Origin: Zobellella endophytica
Lineage (GTDB): Bacteria > Pseudomonadota > Gammaproteobacteria > Enterobacterales > Aeromonadaceae
Assembly (NCBI RefSeq): GCF_003012775.1
Contig: NZ_PXYG01000005.1
Span: forward strand, 106,889 to 170,888
Direction: 5' to 3'
Length of the DNA: 64,000 nucleotides
The position numbers and the translations under genes are program-made. Under the pieces are notes generated by a model, which did not search any database, was not told where the DNA came from, and saw only the letters and a program-made list of their open reading frames with translations. Shown here piece after piece: positions 46,286 to 55,380 of the stretch; position 1 is the first letter of the stretch; every line of letters begins with the position of its first letter.

Positions 46286-47320
46286 ATGATATCTCGAGTA
46301 AGCAAATGGCTGGCCCCCCTGGGGCTGGCCTTTTTATTGGCGGCCTGCCAGCCGGCGGCGACCGAACGGCCACAGCTGCAGCTGACCGGCGACACCATGG
46401 GCACCTACTACTCGGTGAAGATAGTGGGCGCGGATGAGGCGCAGGCCCAGGCGCTGCAGGCCGAGATCGACCGCCGGCTGGAGCGGGTCAACGATCAGAT
46501 GTCGACCTACCGGGAAGACTCGGAACTGAGCCGTTTTAACCGGTATCGGGGCCGTGATCCCATCCGGGTCTCGGCAGATACCGCCAAGGTGGTGACCGCC
46601 TCCCTGCAGCTGGGACGGCTGAGCGACGGTGCCCTGGACGTGACGGTGGGCCCCCTGGTCAACCTGTGGGGCTTCGGGCCCGATGCGCGGCCGGTGCGGA
46701 TCCCGAGCGACGAGCAACTGGCGCAGACCCGCTCCCGCATCGGGCTCGGGCACCTGGAAGTCACCGTCGACGCCGAAGGCGAGTACCTGCAGAAGACGCT
46801 GCCCGAGCTCTATGTGGATCTGTCGGCCATCGCCAAGGGCTTTGGCGTGGATGTGGTGTCCGAGTACCTGGCGGAAGAAGGACTGACCGATCACCTGGTG
46901 GAGATCGGCGGCGAGGTCAGGGTCAGCGGGCTCAATGCCAAGGGGCAGCCCTGGCGCATCGCGGTGGAAAAACCGGCGCCGGGCTCCGGCTCGGTGCAGC
47001 AGGTGATCGCGCTCGGCAACAACAGCGTGGCCACCTCCGGCGACTACCGCAACTATTACGAGCTGGACGGGGAGCGGCTGTCCCACAGCATAGATCCGGC
47101 CACCGGCAAGCCCATCACCCACCGGCTGGCGTCGGTGACAGTGGTGCATCCCTCCTGTATGATCGCGGATGGGCTGGCGACGGCGCTGACGGTGATGGGC
47201 ACCGACAAGGCGCTCGCCTTCGCGGAGCAACACCGGCTGGCCATCTACCTGCTCACCAAGACCGAAGAAGGCTTCCGGGTGGATATGTCCAGCGCCTTCA
47301 AGAAGTATTTAAGAGGTTGA
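46286..47320 (+). CDS. apbE: FAD:protein FMN transferase (ApbE) lipoprotein
   Basis: A 344-residue periplasmic lipoprotein that transfers FMN from FAD to the threonines of NqrB and NqrC. The lipobox LLAACQ lies at residues 17-21. GDTMGTYYSVKIVG, VDLSAIAKGFGVDVVSEYL and the C-terminal HRLASVTVVHPSCMIADGLATALTVMG region (metal and FAD site) are family hallmarks. Placed right after nqrF, as expected for its maturation role. Confidence 0.96.
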   Translation: MISRVSKWLAPLGLAFLLAACQPAATERPQLQLTGDTMGTYYSVKIVGADEAQAQALQAEIDRRLERVNDQMSTYREDSELSRFNRYRGRDPIRVSADTAKVVTASLQLGRLSDGALDVTVGPLVNLWGFGPDARPVRIPSDEQLAQTRSRIGLGHLEVTVDAEGEYLQKTLPELYVDLSAIAKGFGVDVVSEYLAEEGLTDHLVEIGGEVRVSGLNAKGQPWRIAVEKPAPGSGSVQQVIALGNNSVATSGDYRNYYELDGERLSHSIDPATGKPITHRLASVTVVHPSCMIADGLATALTVMGTDKALAFAEQHRLAIYLLTKTEEGFRVDMSSAFKKYLRG

Positions 47321-47321
47321 T

Positions 47322-47546
47322 ATGCTGTATTTCGTCATTACGCTCGCGGTGTTTGCCCTGGTGTTTGCCGCCATGGCCATCGGCTATATCCTCCAGCGCA
47401 AGACCATTTCGGGATCCTGTGGCGGCCTGGGCTCGGTCGGTGTGGAAAAGGCCTGTGACTGTCCCGACCCCTGCGACAACCGCAAGAAGAAAATGGCCAA
47501 GGAAGAAGCCCGCCGCAAGATGCTGGAAGAACACCGCATCATCTAA
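47322..47546 (+). CDS. nqrM: NqrM, NQR maturation factor
   Basis: A 74-residue protein with one membrane helix (residues 1-23) and a cysteine-rich segment GSCGGLGSVGVEKACDCPDPC holding four Cys. NqrM is needed to insert iron into the NqrD/NqrE centre; the cysteines are the likely iron donors. It starts 1 bp after apbE and ends the operon. The following gap is a GGGACT-type repeat. Confidence 0.95.
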   Translation: MLYFVITLAVFALVFAAMAIGYILQRKTISGSCGGLGSVGVEKACDCPDPCDNRKKKMAKEEARRKMLEEHRII

Positions 47547-47550
47547 GCCA

Positions 47551-47625
47551 CGGGACTGGGGACTGGTGAGCGGGGACTGGATGCGCCGTGTTTAAGTCCC
47601 GAATCCCTGATCCCCAATCCCCGTT
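47551..47625. repeat. GGGACT-type imperfect inverted repeat
   Basis: Left arm GGGACTGGGGACTGG and GGGGACT are matched by AGTCCCGAATCCC and ATCCCCAATCCCC on the right. The same family occurs at 20215 and 22270 and as a fragment at 58622. It occupies the whole gap between nqrM and dinB. Confidence 0.6.
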
Positions 47626-47632
47626 TTGCATT

Positions 47633-48679
47633 ATGCGCAAGATCATCCACGTCGATATGGACTGCTTTTTCGCCGCGGTGGAGATGCGGGCCCATCCCGA
47701 GTGGCGGGACATCCCCCTGGCCATCGGCGGCAGCGCCAGCCGGCGCGGAGTGATTTCGACCTGCAACTACCCGGCCCGGGCTTATGGGGTCCGCTCGGCC
47801 ATGGCCAGCCACCAGGCGCAGAAGCTCTGTCCGGGACTCTTGCTGATCCCCGGCAACATGGCCGAATACAAGCGGGTATCGCAGCAGATCAGGGAAATCT
47901 TCCATCGCTATACCCCCCTGGTGGAGCCGCTGTCGCTGGATGAAGCCTACCTGGATGTGACCGACAGCCCCTGGTTCGGCGGCAGCGCTACCCGTATCGC
48001 CGAAGATATCCGCCGGGCCATCTTCGAGGAGCTGCAACTGACCGCCTCCGCCGGGGTGGCGCCCAACAAGTTCCTGGCCAAGATCGCCTCGGAGGAAAAC
48101 AAGCCGGACGGGCTCTTCGTGCTGCCACCCGGGGCGGTGGCCGATTTTGTGCGGGAGTTGCCGTTGATCAAGATCCCCGGGGTGGGGAGCAAGACCGCGG
48201 CCAGGCTGGCGGCGCTGGGGCTGGAGCGGTGCGGCCAGGTGGCGGAGATCGGCGAAGCGGAGCTGATCCGCCGCTTCGGCAAGTTCGGCTACCTGCTGTG
48301 GCAGCGCAGCCGGGGCATAGACCCGCGGGCGCTGCAGACCGAACGGGTCCGCAAGTCCCTGGGGGTGGAAACCACCCTGGCGGAGGATATTCAGGTCCCC
48401 GAACAGGGGCTGGAGGTGTTATCCCGGTTATGGCCGGAGTTGCTGCGCCGGCTCGACGGCCGGCCGGTGAAAGGGCTCTGCATCAAGCTGAAGTTCGATG
48501 ATTTTACCCAGACGACGCTGTCCCGGCGTTGCCCGGCGCCCTCGCCGGAACTGGCCCGGCAGCTGTGCGTCGAGGCCTGGTCCCGGGCCGGGGGGCGGGG
48601 CGTCCGGCTGGTGGGGGTCAGCGTCGAACTGCAGGAGGAACAAGCCGCTCGCGCGGAGCAGCTCAGTTTTGACTGGTGA
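47633..48679 (+). CDS. dinB: DNA polymerase IV
   Basis: A 348-residue Y-family lesion-bypass polymerase. Catalytic acidic residues are in HVDMDCFFAAVE and PLSLDEAYLDVT; the helix-hairpin-helix is IPGVGSKTAARLAALG. ATG 47633 gives the family N-terminus MRKIIHVDMD; an upstream in-frame start would read through the repeat. No LexA box is apparent upstream because the repeat fills the gap. The C-terminus EEQAARAEQLSFDW does not show a clear QLxLF clamp motif, although QLSFDW is similar. Confidence 0.95.
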   Translation: MRKIIHVDMDCFFAAVEMRAHPEWRDIPLAIGGSASRRGVISTCNYPARAYGVRSAMASHQAQKLCPGLLLIPGNMAEYKRVSQQIREIFHRYTPLVEPLSLDEAYLDVTDSPWFGGSATRIAEDIRRAIFEELQLTASAGVAPNKFLAKIASEENKPDGLFVLPPGAVADFVRELPLIKIPGVGSKTAARLAALGLERCGQVAEIGEAELIRRFGKFGYLLWQRSRGIDPRALQTERVRKSLGVETTLAEDIQVPEQGLEVLSRLWPELLRRLDGRPVKGLCIKLKFDDFTQTTLSRRCPAPSPELARQLCVEAWSRAGGRGVRLVGVSVELQEEQAARAEQLSFDW

Positions 48680-48685
48680 CGCCGC

Positions 48686-48850
48686 TCAGGTATCGTCTTT
48701 GGCGTACTCCCCTTCCCGGCCCGCTTCAGGCGCCTTTGCCATGCTTTCCTTACCGGTCCGCTGGGTGTTGTCCAGTACCGTATCCGCCGATGCGGCACCC
48801 AGATAGCCTGCACTCAGGGCTAAAAACAAGGCTATTGAAGATGTTTTCAT
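48686..48850 (-). CDS. Small secreted protein, 54 residues, unknown function
   Basis: An ORF of 54 residues with a clear signal peptide (MKTSSIALFLALSAGYLGAA, then SA) and a mature part of about 32 residues beginning DTVLDNTQRTGKESMAKAPE. A strong AAGGAG lies 8 bp before ATG 48850. The mature peptide is acidic and has no Cys. It is not similar to anything I recognise. It lies between dinB and a second small exported protein, both on the minus strand, which suggests a periplasmic or secreted peptide. The signal peptide and ribosome-binding site support it as a true gene. Confidence 0.6.
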   Translation of the reverse strand: MKTSSIALFLALSAGYLGAASADTVLDNTQRTGKESMAKAPEAGREGEYAKDDT

Positions 48851-48981
48851 CTTAATGCTCCTTTGTTCACATCGGGTGAGCGGACAGCATAACAGGCTTA
48901 CTGGAAATGAAAACCATTCTTATCAATGCGGTCAGACAAGGGGCGTCGCAGCTGCGCTGCCGGGGCGGACCCGGCAGCGAA

Positions 48982-49299
48982 TCAGGGCTGGCCCGGATTA
49001 AGGTGATCTTCCTCCGCAAACTGAAAACCCGGCTGGCCGGTTGCCGGCTCCCCCGCGGGCACCACCTGGGGATACACGGTGGGCCCGGGCTCGATGGCCG
49101 GCCGGTCGCGGCCGTCGTCCGGCTGTGCCGGTACCACGGCGGTCGGCTCATGGCGCCGGTCGTGCTGTATGCCCGGGGCCAGCTTGCGGGTTTCGTCCAG
49201 GAGCTCGCGGCCGAAGGTGACCGCCCGATCCAGCAGGTTATCGGCCAGGGCCGGTGCCGCCAGCAGGCCCAGCAACAGGCCGAACGCGATGTTTTTCAT
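48982..49299 (-). CDS. Hypothetical exported protein, proline-rich
   Basis: 105 residues with a signal peptide (MKNIAFGLLLGLLAAPALA) and a mature part rich in Pro, Glu and Asp, starting DNLLDRAVTFGRELLDETRK. GAGGAAG lies 5 bp before ATG 49299, and an upstream frame extension is unlike a coding start. No known domain is apparent, and no Cys is present. It lies between pepD and the 54-residue gene, transcribed in the same direction. A role at the cell envelope can be guessed, nothing more. Confidence 0.6.
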   Translation of the reverse strand: MKNIAFGLLLGLLAAPALADNLLDRAVTFGRELLDETRKLAPGIQHDRRHEPTAVVPAQPDDGRDRPAIEPGPTVYPQVVPAGEPATGQPGFQFAEEDHLNPGQP

Positions 49300-49381
49300 T
49301 GTCACTTCCTCAACCGGTGATCTGTGCCGAGCATAAGACAAAGTCCCGGCCTTGAACATAGCCGGCCGGTGCCGTCCGTCG

Positions 49382-50851
49382 TTAATCGACCCGTGCCGCT
49401 TCCGGCACCCGGGCGAGCACCCGTACCAGCAACTGCCAGAAGCGCTCCACCGCCGCTATCTGCACCCGCTCGTCGGGGGAATGAGCCCCCTGGATGGTGG
49501 GACCGAACGACACCATGTCCCAGTGGGGGTAGACTGCCTTGAACAGGCCGCATTCCAGGCCGGCGTGGATCACCTTGACCGCCGGCAGCACACCGAAGAC
49601 TTCCCGGTGCGTGTCGAGCACCAGCTGCATGATGGACGAGGCCGGATCGGGCTGCCAGCCCGGGTAGGCGCCGTCGAAGTGGCAGTCACCGCCGGCCAGG
49701 CGGAACACCGCCGCCGTCATGGCCGCCACCCGGTCCCTGCCGGCATCGTCGAGCGAGCGGATCAGGCACTGCACGTAAACCCGCTCCGGCTCCGTCCTGA
49801 TCACGCCGAGGTTGGTGGACGCCTGCACCACCTCGGACATGGCCCGGCTCATGGCCATGACCCCATGGGGGCAGGCGAGCAGGGCCGCGCTCAGCTGCTG
49901 CTGCAGCGCCGGCGTCATCACGCGTTCGGGCAGGGAGGCCGGCGTCAGCTCCAGTTTGATGCGGTCGTCGATGCCGGCGAACTCCTCGGCATACTGCCGG
50001 CCGCGACGCGCGATCACCTGCTGCAGGCGGTCCTCGGCGGTGTCCGGCACCACCAGCAGGGCCCAGGCTTCCCGGGCGATGGCATTGCGCAGGGTGCCGC
50101 CGTGGAGTTCGGCCAGGCGGACCCGGGGATCCTCGCCGATGTCCGCCAGCAACTCGGCCAGCAGCTTGTTGGCGCAGGCCCGGCCCTGGTGAATATTGAT
50201 GCCGGAATGGCCGCCGCGCAGGCCGGAAACGCCGAGGCGCAGGGCGCGGTGGCCGGCCGGCACGGGCTCCGCCCGGTAGGGCAGGCTGATATTGGCATCG
50301 ACGCCGCCGGCACAGCCCATGTAGAGGTCGCCGTCCTGCTCCGAGTCGGTATTGAGCAGTATCTCGCCTTGCAGCAGACCGGGCGCCAGGCCGAAGGCGC
50401 CGGTCATGCCGCTTTCCTCGTCCACGGTCAGCAGCACCTCCAGCGGCCCGTGCTGCACCCTGTCGTCGGCCAGCACCGCCAGGCAGGCGGCCAGGCCGAT
50501 GCCGTTGTCGGCACCCAGGGTGGTGCCGCGGGCCCGGACCCAGTCGCCGTCGATCCAGGGCTGGATCGGATCCCGGCTAAAATCATGCGATGCGTCGGCA
50601 TTGGCCTGGGGCACCATATCCATGTGGGCCTGCAGGATGACGCCCTTGCGCCCTTCCATGCCGGCGGTGGCGTCCTTGCGGATAATCAGGTTGCCCACCT
50701 CGTCCTGCTGCACCGCCAGGCCCCGGCCGGCGGCCCAGTCGGCGATCCACCGGCGCAGGACGGCCTCCTGGCCGGAGGGGTGGGGGATGCTGCAGACGGT
50801 GTCGAAAAACTGCCAGAGTAGAGGGGGGGAGAGGCTGCGGATAGCGGTCAT
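49382..50851 (-). CDS. pepD: Aminoacyl-histidine dipeptidase (PepD, M20C)
   Basis: A 489-residue cytosolic metallopeptidase that hydrolyses dipeptides such as carnosine. Metal ligands are in LQAHMDMVPQ, GTTLGADNGIGLA and the catalytic Glu pair in LTVDEESGMTGA; the C-terminal His is in IHAGLECGLF. ATG 50851 is chosen as it gives the family N-terminus (LSPPLLWQFFDTVCSIPHPSGQE); upstream in-frame residues are unlike it. Length matches E. coli PepD (485). Confidence 0.94.
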   Translation of the reverse strand: MTAIRSLSPPLLWQFFDTVCSIPHPSGQEAVLRRWIADWAAGRGLAVQQDEVGNLIIRKDATAGMEGRKGVILQAHMDMVPQANADASHDFSRDPIQPWIDGDWVRARGTTLGADNGIGLAACLAVLADDRVQHGPLEVLLTVDEESGMTGAFGLAPGLLQGEILLNTDSEQDGDLYMGCAGGVDANISLPYRAEPVPAGHRALRLGVSGLRGGHSGINIHQGRACANKLLAELLADIGEDPRVRLAELHGGTLRNAIAREAWALLVVPDTAEDRLQQVIARRGRQYAEEFAGIDDRIKLELTPASLPERVMTPALQQQLSAALLACPHGVMAMSRAMSEVVQASTNLGVIRTEPERVYVQCLIRSLDDAGRDRVAAMTAAVFRLAGGDCHFDGAYPGWQPDPASSIMQLVLDTHREVFGVLPAVKVIHAGLECGLFKAVYPHWDMVSFGPTIQGAHSPDERVQIAAVERFWQLLVRVLARVPEAARVD

Positions 50852-51004
50852 GGCCTGCCTTGTTCGTTCGTCGGGAGGAGGAAGCCGACAGCTTAACCTC
50901 CGACCGGTACAGATATCCATCCGTCCGCTGTGAAAATCCAATAATGCGTCACATTACTCCGTTATTTTTTATTTATTTGGTTTTATAAACTAATTTTTAG
51001 TGGT

Positions 51005-52645
51005 TTACGCCTTGAACAGCCTGACCTCGTCGGACAGCCTGCGCCCCAGGGCCGACAGGGCATCCCCGGCGCTGTCGGTTTCCTGGGTCTTGATCCTGAC
51101 CTCTTCCGCCAGCTCGCTCAGCCGGCTCAGGTTACGGCTCATTTCTTCCGTGGTCTGCCGCTGTTGCTCGGCGGCGGTGGCGATGTGGCTGTTCATGTCG
51201 TTGATAAGCGTCATGCGATCGCTGATGGCGGCCAGGGCGTCACCGGCCTGGTCGGCGGTGCCTTGGGTATCCTGGGCTCGTTGCATCAGTTCGCCCATGC
51301 GGTTCACGGTGCCGTCGGCTTCCTGCTGCAGGCCCTGAATGATGTCCTGGATCTCGTCGGTGGAGCTCTGGGTGCGGGTGGCGAGGTTGCGTACTTCGTC
51401 GGCCACCACCGCAAAGCCGCGGCCCTGCTCACCAGCCCGGGCCGCCTCGATGGCGGCGTTGAGTGCCAGCAGGTTGGTCTGTTCGGCGATGGCCCTGATC
51501 ACCTCCAGCACCTTGCCGATCTCCTGGGAGCGGTTGGCGAGGGAGCTCAGGCTGTGCTGGGCTTCGGCCAGCTCCGCCACCAGCCCGGCCGAGGCCTGGC
51601 GGGTATGGTCGGCCCGGTGCTTGCCGTCCTCGGCCGCCTCGGCGGAGGCCCGGCTGGCGTCGGCGGCCTGTTCGGCCGAGCGGGCGACCTCCTGGCTGGT
51701 GGCCAGCATCTCCTGCATGGCGGCGGCGACTTTCTCCGTTTCCTCCGACTGTTGTTCGGAAACGTGGCGGTTGTGGCTGACGATGCCGGACAGCCGCTGT
51801 GCGGCCTCGTTGACCTGTTGGCTGATCGGCAGCAGTTGGCGTATGGTGCCGGCCAGGCGCGAGCAGAACTGGTTGAAGCTCTTGCTGAGCTGGGTGATCT
51901 CGTCCTGGCCGGCCTCGTCCAGGCGGCGACGCAGATCGGCCTCGCCGTCGGAGATGTCGCGCAGGGCGTTGACCGTGTGGCCGACCGGATGCAGTATGCT
52001 GCGGATCAGGGCCATGGCCACCAGCACCGCGATGGCGCCGAGCCCCGCGACCAGCATCAGTACCTTCATGGCCGCCGCCTGCAGTTGGGCCTGCACGTCG
52101 TCGATATAGATACCGGTGCCGATGATCCAGCCCCAGGGCCGGAACAGCTCGACATAGGACACCTTTTCCACCGGGGCCTCCATGCCGGGTTTGGGCCACA
52201 GGTAATGCACGAAGCCGGCGCCGTCCCGTTTCGCCTTGTCGACCATTTCCATGAACAGCAAGGTGCCGTCGGGATCCTTGAATCCGCTGAGATCGCTCCC
52301 GTTCAGCCTGGGCTGCATGGGATGCATGATCATGACCGGCTGGTCGTCGTTGACCCAGAAGTAGTCGTCGTTGCCGTAACGCAGTCCGGCCACCGCCGCC
52401 AGGGCCTGTTGCCGGGCCTGCTCGGGTGACAGCAGACCGTCTTGCTGCTGTTGGTGATAGAAGCCGGCCAAGCTGACCACCGACTGCACCTGGCGCTGGG
52501 CCTGGGTCCGTTTTTCGGCGATCAGGCCCTGATAGAACAGCCACAGCATCAGCAAGGCGACCCCGATGATGCCGATGGAAAGCAGCAGCAGATTGAGATA
52601 AAGCCGTTTGGCGATGGAGAGCGAGCGCAGTAGATTCACGTCCAT
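51005..52645 (-). CDS. Methyl-accepting chemotaxis protein with sCache sensor
   Basis: A 546-residue chemoreceptor. A first helix (about 17-40) is followed by a periplasmic single Cache domain (about 45-190, with [20 protein letters not shown]), a second helix, a HAMP linker and a signalling domain. The hairpin tip is [42 protein letters not shown], given here only by its first and last residues [10 protein letters not shown] and VADEVRNLA. The C-terminus has no NWETF-like pentapeptide. Cache_2 receptors often sense small carboxylates, but the ligand is unknown. ATG 52645 is chosen because AGGGAAC is immediately upstream. Confidence 0.92.
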   Translation of the reverse strand: MDVNLLRSLSIAKRLYLNLLLLSIGIIGVALLMLWLFYQGLIAEKRTQAQRQVQSVVSLAGFYHQQQQDGLLSPEQARQQALAAVAGLRYGNDDYFWVNDDQPVMIMHPMQPRLNGSDLSGFKDPDGTLLFMEMVDKAKRDGAGFVHYLWPKPGMEAPVEKVSYVELFRPWGWIIGTGIYIDDVQAQLQAAAMKVLMLVAGLGAIAVLVAMALIRSILHPVGHTVNALRDISDGEADLRRRLDEAGQDEITQLSKSFNQFCSRLAGTIRQLLPISQQVNEAAQRLSGIVSHNRHVSEQQSEETEKVAAAMQEMLATSQEVARSAEQAADASRASAEAAEDGKHRADHTRQASAGLVAELAEAQHSLSSLANRSQEIGKVLEVIRAIAEQTNLLALNAAIEAARAGEQGRGFAVVADEVRNLATRTQSSTDEIQDIIQGLQQEADGTVNRMGELMQRAQDTQGTADQAGDALAAISDRMTLINDMNSHIATAAEQQRQTTEEMSRNLSRLSELAEEVRIKTQETDSAGDALSALGRRLSDEVRLFKA

Positions 52646-52813
52646 GTTCCCTTGTCGAATAACCATGCCCGGGGGCATCCATTAGTCCCCATGATAAAGG
52701 AGGGAATGGGACGTTTCGGCCACGAGGGTGCGAAAATGGGATCCGCGCGGCTAACTCTTTAGTCTAATAGGACCTGTCCCCACGCCGTCCGCGTGAATAA
52801 AAAGCTGTAACTC

Positions 52814-52842
52814 TGGTCAAGAATGGGTGCGATCTCTATAAT
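52814..52842 (+). promoter_or_regulatory. Sigma-70 promoter of gpt
   Basis: TGGTCA (52814-52819) and a perfect TATAAT (52837-52842) are separated by 17 bp. The transcript would have a leader of about 140 nt containing a hairpin CCGTCG/CGACGG (52911-52916 and 52943-52948). I see no ORF in the leader and no recognisable riboswitch. Confidence 0.65.
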
Positions 52843-52989
52843 GCGCCCATTGTTTGCCCGTCGTCCGGAGCGCTGACGAAGCGGTGCCAACGCCTTACCC
52901 GGGGCGCCCGCCGTCGACGTTACCCTGACCTGGCGCGGTGGGCGACGGTGATCATCTGTCTTGAAAGCTAACACCCAAAGGTTCTTCTT

Positions 52990-53460
52990 ATGCCCAACAA
53001 ATTCGTCGTCACCTGGGACTCATTTCAGCGCGAAGCACGCAAGCTGGCCCAGCGCCAGCTTCCTGCCAGCCAGTGGAAAGGCATTATCGCGGTGAGCCGC
53101 GGCGGCCTGGTCCCGGCGGCCATCATGGCCCGGGAGCTGGGGATCCGTCATGTCGACACCCTGTGCATCTCCAGCTACGACCACGATCAGCAGCGTACCG
53201 ATCTGCAGGTGCTCAAGCACGTGTCCGGCGATGGAGAAGGTTTCCTGATCGTCGACGATCTGGTGGACACCGGCAATACTGCCCGGGTGATCCGCGAGCT
53301 CTACCCCAAGGCCAAGTTCATCACCGTGTTCGCCAAGCCCAAGGGCGAGCCGCTGGTGGACGACTTCGAGGTGAGGGTAGGGCAGGATACCTGGATAGAA
53401 CAGCCCTGGGACATGAGCGTCACCTTTGTGCCGCCTTTGTGCGAACAGGATAACTCGTGA
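52990..53460 (+). CDS. gpt: Xanthine-guanine phosphoribosyltransferase
   Basis: A 156-residue purine salvage enzyme that converts xanthine and guanine to XMP and GMP with PRPP. The PRPP-binding motif is [16 protein letters not shown] and the early segment [24 protein letters not shown] is diagnostic. Length is close to that of E. coli Gpt (152). The order gpt-frsA-crl-proB-proA is as in enterobacteria, where phoE intervenes. A terminator follows. Confidence 0.96.
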   Translation: MPNKFVVTWDSFQREARKLAQRQLPASQWKGIIAVSRGGLVPAAIMARELGIRHVDTLCISSYDHDQQRTDLQVLKHVSGDGEGFLIVDDLVDTGNTARVIRELYPKAKFITVFAKPKGEPLVDDFEVRVGQDTWIEQPWDMSVTFVPPLCEQDNS

Positions 53461-53462
53461 TA

Positions 53463-53486
53463 AAAAGGCTCCTCGGAGCCTTTTTT
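53463..53486 (+). terminator. Rho-independent terminator after gpt
   Basis: The stem AAGGCTCC/GGAGCCTT (53465-53472 and 53475-53482), loop TC, is followed by a T run. Confidence 0.85.
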
Positions 53487-53516
53487 CTTTGCCTGAGCCA
53501 CCCCTAGGAGCGAACG

Positions 53517-54770
53517 ATGCCGGAACCGGACAGCACCCTCAGCGAGCGACTCTTTTCCCGGTCGGAGCGCGTGCCGGAAACCTCCACCATCGCCTTCGAC
53601 GGCCCCCGGTCCGGGGGCGAACCGCATATCGCCCCCTATGTGGACGGCGCCCACCTGCCCGGGTTCTACCGGCTGCAGAAACGGGCCTTCTGGCGCTGGC
53701 AGGGGACCGACAGCATCGAGATCGAGGCCACCCTGGCGCGCATCGCCGCCGCGCCCGGGCCGCGCTCCGTCGACGGCTGGCTGGACACCGTGGCCGAATA
53801 CAAGCGCGGCAACTGGGTGTTCGAATGGAGCCAGCTTGGCGCCGAGTGTTATCAGGCCGGCATGGCCCTGGCGTCGAGTGACCGGGTCCGGGCCCGCCGG
53901 ACCCTGCTGGCCGCCACCCGCTATTTTGCCCTGGCCAGTTATCCCCACCTCAAGGGCGATCCCCTGAGCCTGCAGGCGCAGTTGCTGGCCAACCAGGCCT
54001 ACCGCCAGGCCGGGCAGCTGCTGCCGGTGCCGCTCAAGGAGCTCAGCATTCCCTACCACGGCAAGGAAGTGCAGGGCTATCTGCACCTGCCGACCCTGGA
54101 TAAAGCCTCCCCCCTGGTGATCGTCAGCGGCAGCCTGGACAGCCTGCAGCTCGACTTCTGGCGGTTTTACGAGGAGTACCTGGCGCCGGCGGGCATCGCC
54201 ATGCTGACCGTCGACATGCCCGGCGTCGGCTATTCCTCGCACTGGCCGCTGGTGCAGGACAGCAGCCGGCTGCACCAGGCGGTGCTCGATTATGTGCCGC
54301 GGATCCCCTGGGTGGATGAACGGCGGGTCGGCCTGCTGGGGGTGCGGATGGGTGGCAACGTGGCGGCCCGGCTGGCCTTTCTCGAACCCTTCAAGCTGCG
54401 CACCGTGGTCAGCATCGCCGGTGCCGCCAACCTGTTCTTTACCGAGTGCGAGCGCTTCATGCAGACCCCGCCCATGCTCAGGGACACCATCGCCAATCGC
54501 ATGGGCATGCAGAGCAACGACTGGGAGCAGCTGTTCTACCGCTGCCAGGGACTGTCCCTGAAAACCCAGGGGCTGATGAGACACAGGACCACGGTGCCGA
54601 TCTTCAGCATCGGCCACCGGCGGGATTTTATCTGTCCCGAGCAGGATATCCAGGCGCTGGCCGCCTCCAGCCGGGGCGGCAAGGCCCTGGTGCTCGACAA
54701 GATGCCGTTGTTCGAGGTCTATGGCGTGGCCCTGGCCCGGGCGAGGGACTGGTTGCAGGCCCATCTATAA
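53517..54770 (+). CDS. frsA: FrsA family alpha/beta hydrolase-like protein
   Basis: A 417-residue protein of the FrsA/DUF1100 family, which binds unphosphorylated IIA-Glc of the sugar phosphotransferase system and shifts respiration and fermentation. An N-terminal helical domain with CLAxxY-like KRGNWVFEWSQLG is followed by an alpha/beta hydrolase fold. The nucleophile elbow reads LGVRMGGNVAA, without a Ser, as in other FrsA proteins that lack the classical GxSxG. An esterase activity by the normal mechanism is therefore doubtful. ATG 53517 has TAGGAG upstream. The gene neighbourhood supports the assignment. Confidence 0.9.
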   Translation: MPEPDSTLSERLFSRSERVPETSTIAFDGPRSGGEPHIAPYVDGAHLPGFYRLQKRAFWRWQGTDSIEIEATLARIAAAPGPRSVDGWLDTVAEYKRGNWVFEWSQLGAECYQAGMALASSDRVRARRTLLAATRYFALASYPHLKGDPLSLQAQLLANQAYRQAGQLLPVPLKELSIPYHGKEVQGYLHLPTLDKASPLVIVSGSLDSLQLDFWRFYEEYLAPAGIAMLTVDMPGVGYSSHWPLVQDSSRLHQAVLDYVPRIPWVDERRVGLLGVRMGGNVAARLAFLEPFKLRTVVSIAGAANLFFTECERFMQTPPMLRDTIANRMGMQSNDWEQLFYRCQGLSLKTQGLMRHRTTVPIFSIGHRRDFICPEQDIQALAASSRGGKALVLDKMPLFEVYGVALARARDWLQAHL

Positions 54771-54865
54771 CGCCGGCGGGGCCGTTTTTTGCCCGCCCGG
54801 GCCGGCCGACCTTTACCGACGGGCGAAAAAACGTTACATATAGGCGAGTTACCAGGGAGACAGGC

Positions 54866-55264
54866 ATGACCACAGAAAAGGTTAACCATCATAAGCTGGT
54901 GCGCAAATTTGCCGCCATCGGCCCTTACTTGCGCGGTGAGAAGTCAAATGAGTCCATTTATTTCTTCGACTGCCTGGCGGTCTGTGCCAGTGCCAAGGCG
55001 GCACCGGAAAAACGCGAGTTCTGGGGGTGGTGGCTGACCCTGACGGCCGAGGACGAGCAGCGTTTCGAGCTGCATTACCAGCTCGGCTTCTACAACGCGG
55101 CGGGGCAGTGGCAGCGGCAGGAGGTGCCGAAGAAGCACGAGGAAGAAGTGATTCGCACCCTGCGGGACTTTTACGAGAAGCTCGGCGGCTGCCTGGAAAG
55201 CCTGTCACTCGGCATCCGACCTTCCCCCGCGCTGGGAGAACGACATCCGCTGAGCGTTGCCTGA
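54866..55264 (+). CDS. crl: Crl, sigma-S assembly factor
   Basis: A 132-residue protein (E. coli Crl is 133) that binds RpoS and helps it join core RNA polymerase. ESIYFFDCLAVCASAKAAPEKREFWGWW with the later RFELHYQLGFY matches Crl; the aromatic and Arg patches used for sigma contact are in that region. ATG 54866 is preceded by AGGGAGACAGGC. Crl is restricted to parts of the gammaproteobacteria, which helps place the organism. It lies between frsA and proB. Confidence 0.93.
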   Translation: MTTEKVNHHKLVRKFAAIGPYLRGEKSNESIYFFDCLAVCASAKAAPEKREFWGWWLTLTAEDEQRFELHYQLGFYNAAGQWQRQEVPKKHEEEVIRTLRDFYEKLGGCLESLSLGIRPSPALGERHPLSVA

Positions 55265-55380
55265 ATCCAGTACGGCCTTGTTTCGCCGCCATCCATGCTG
55301 GCGGCGTGGGGCTTCCGCGATATTCAATCATCTGCCGGCAATGCCGGCATTGCTGTTAGTAAGGAGCCGCAGGGCGTTCC

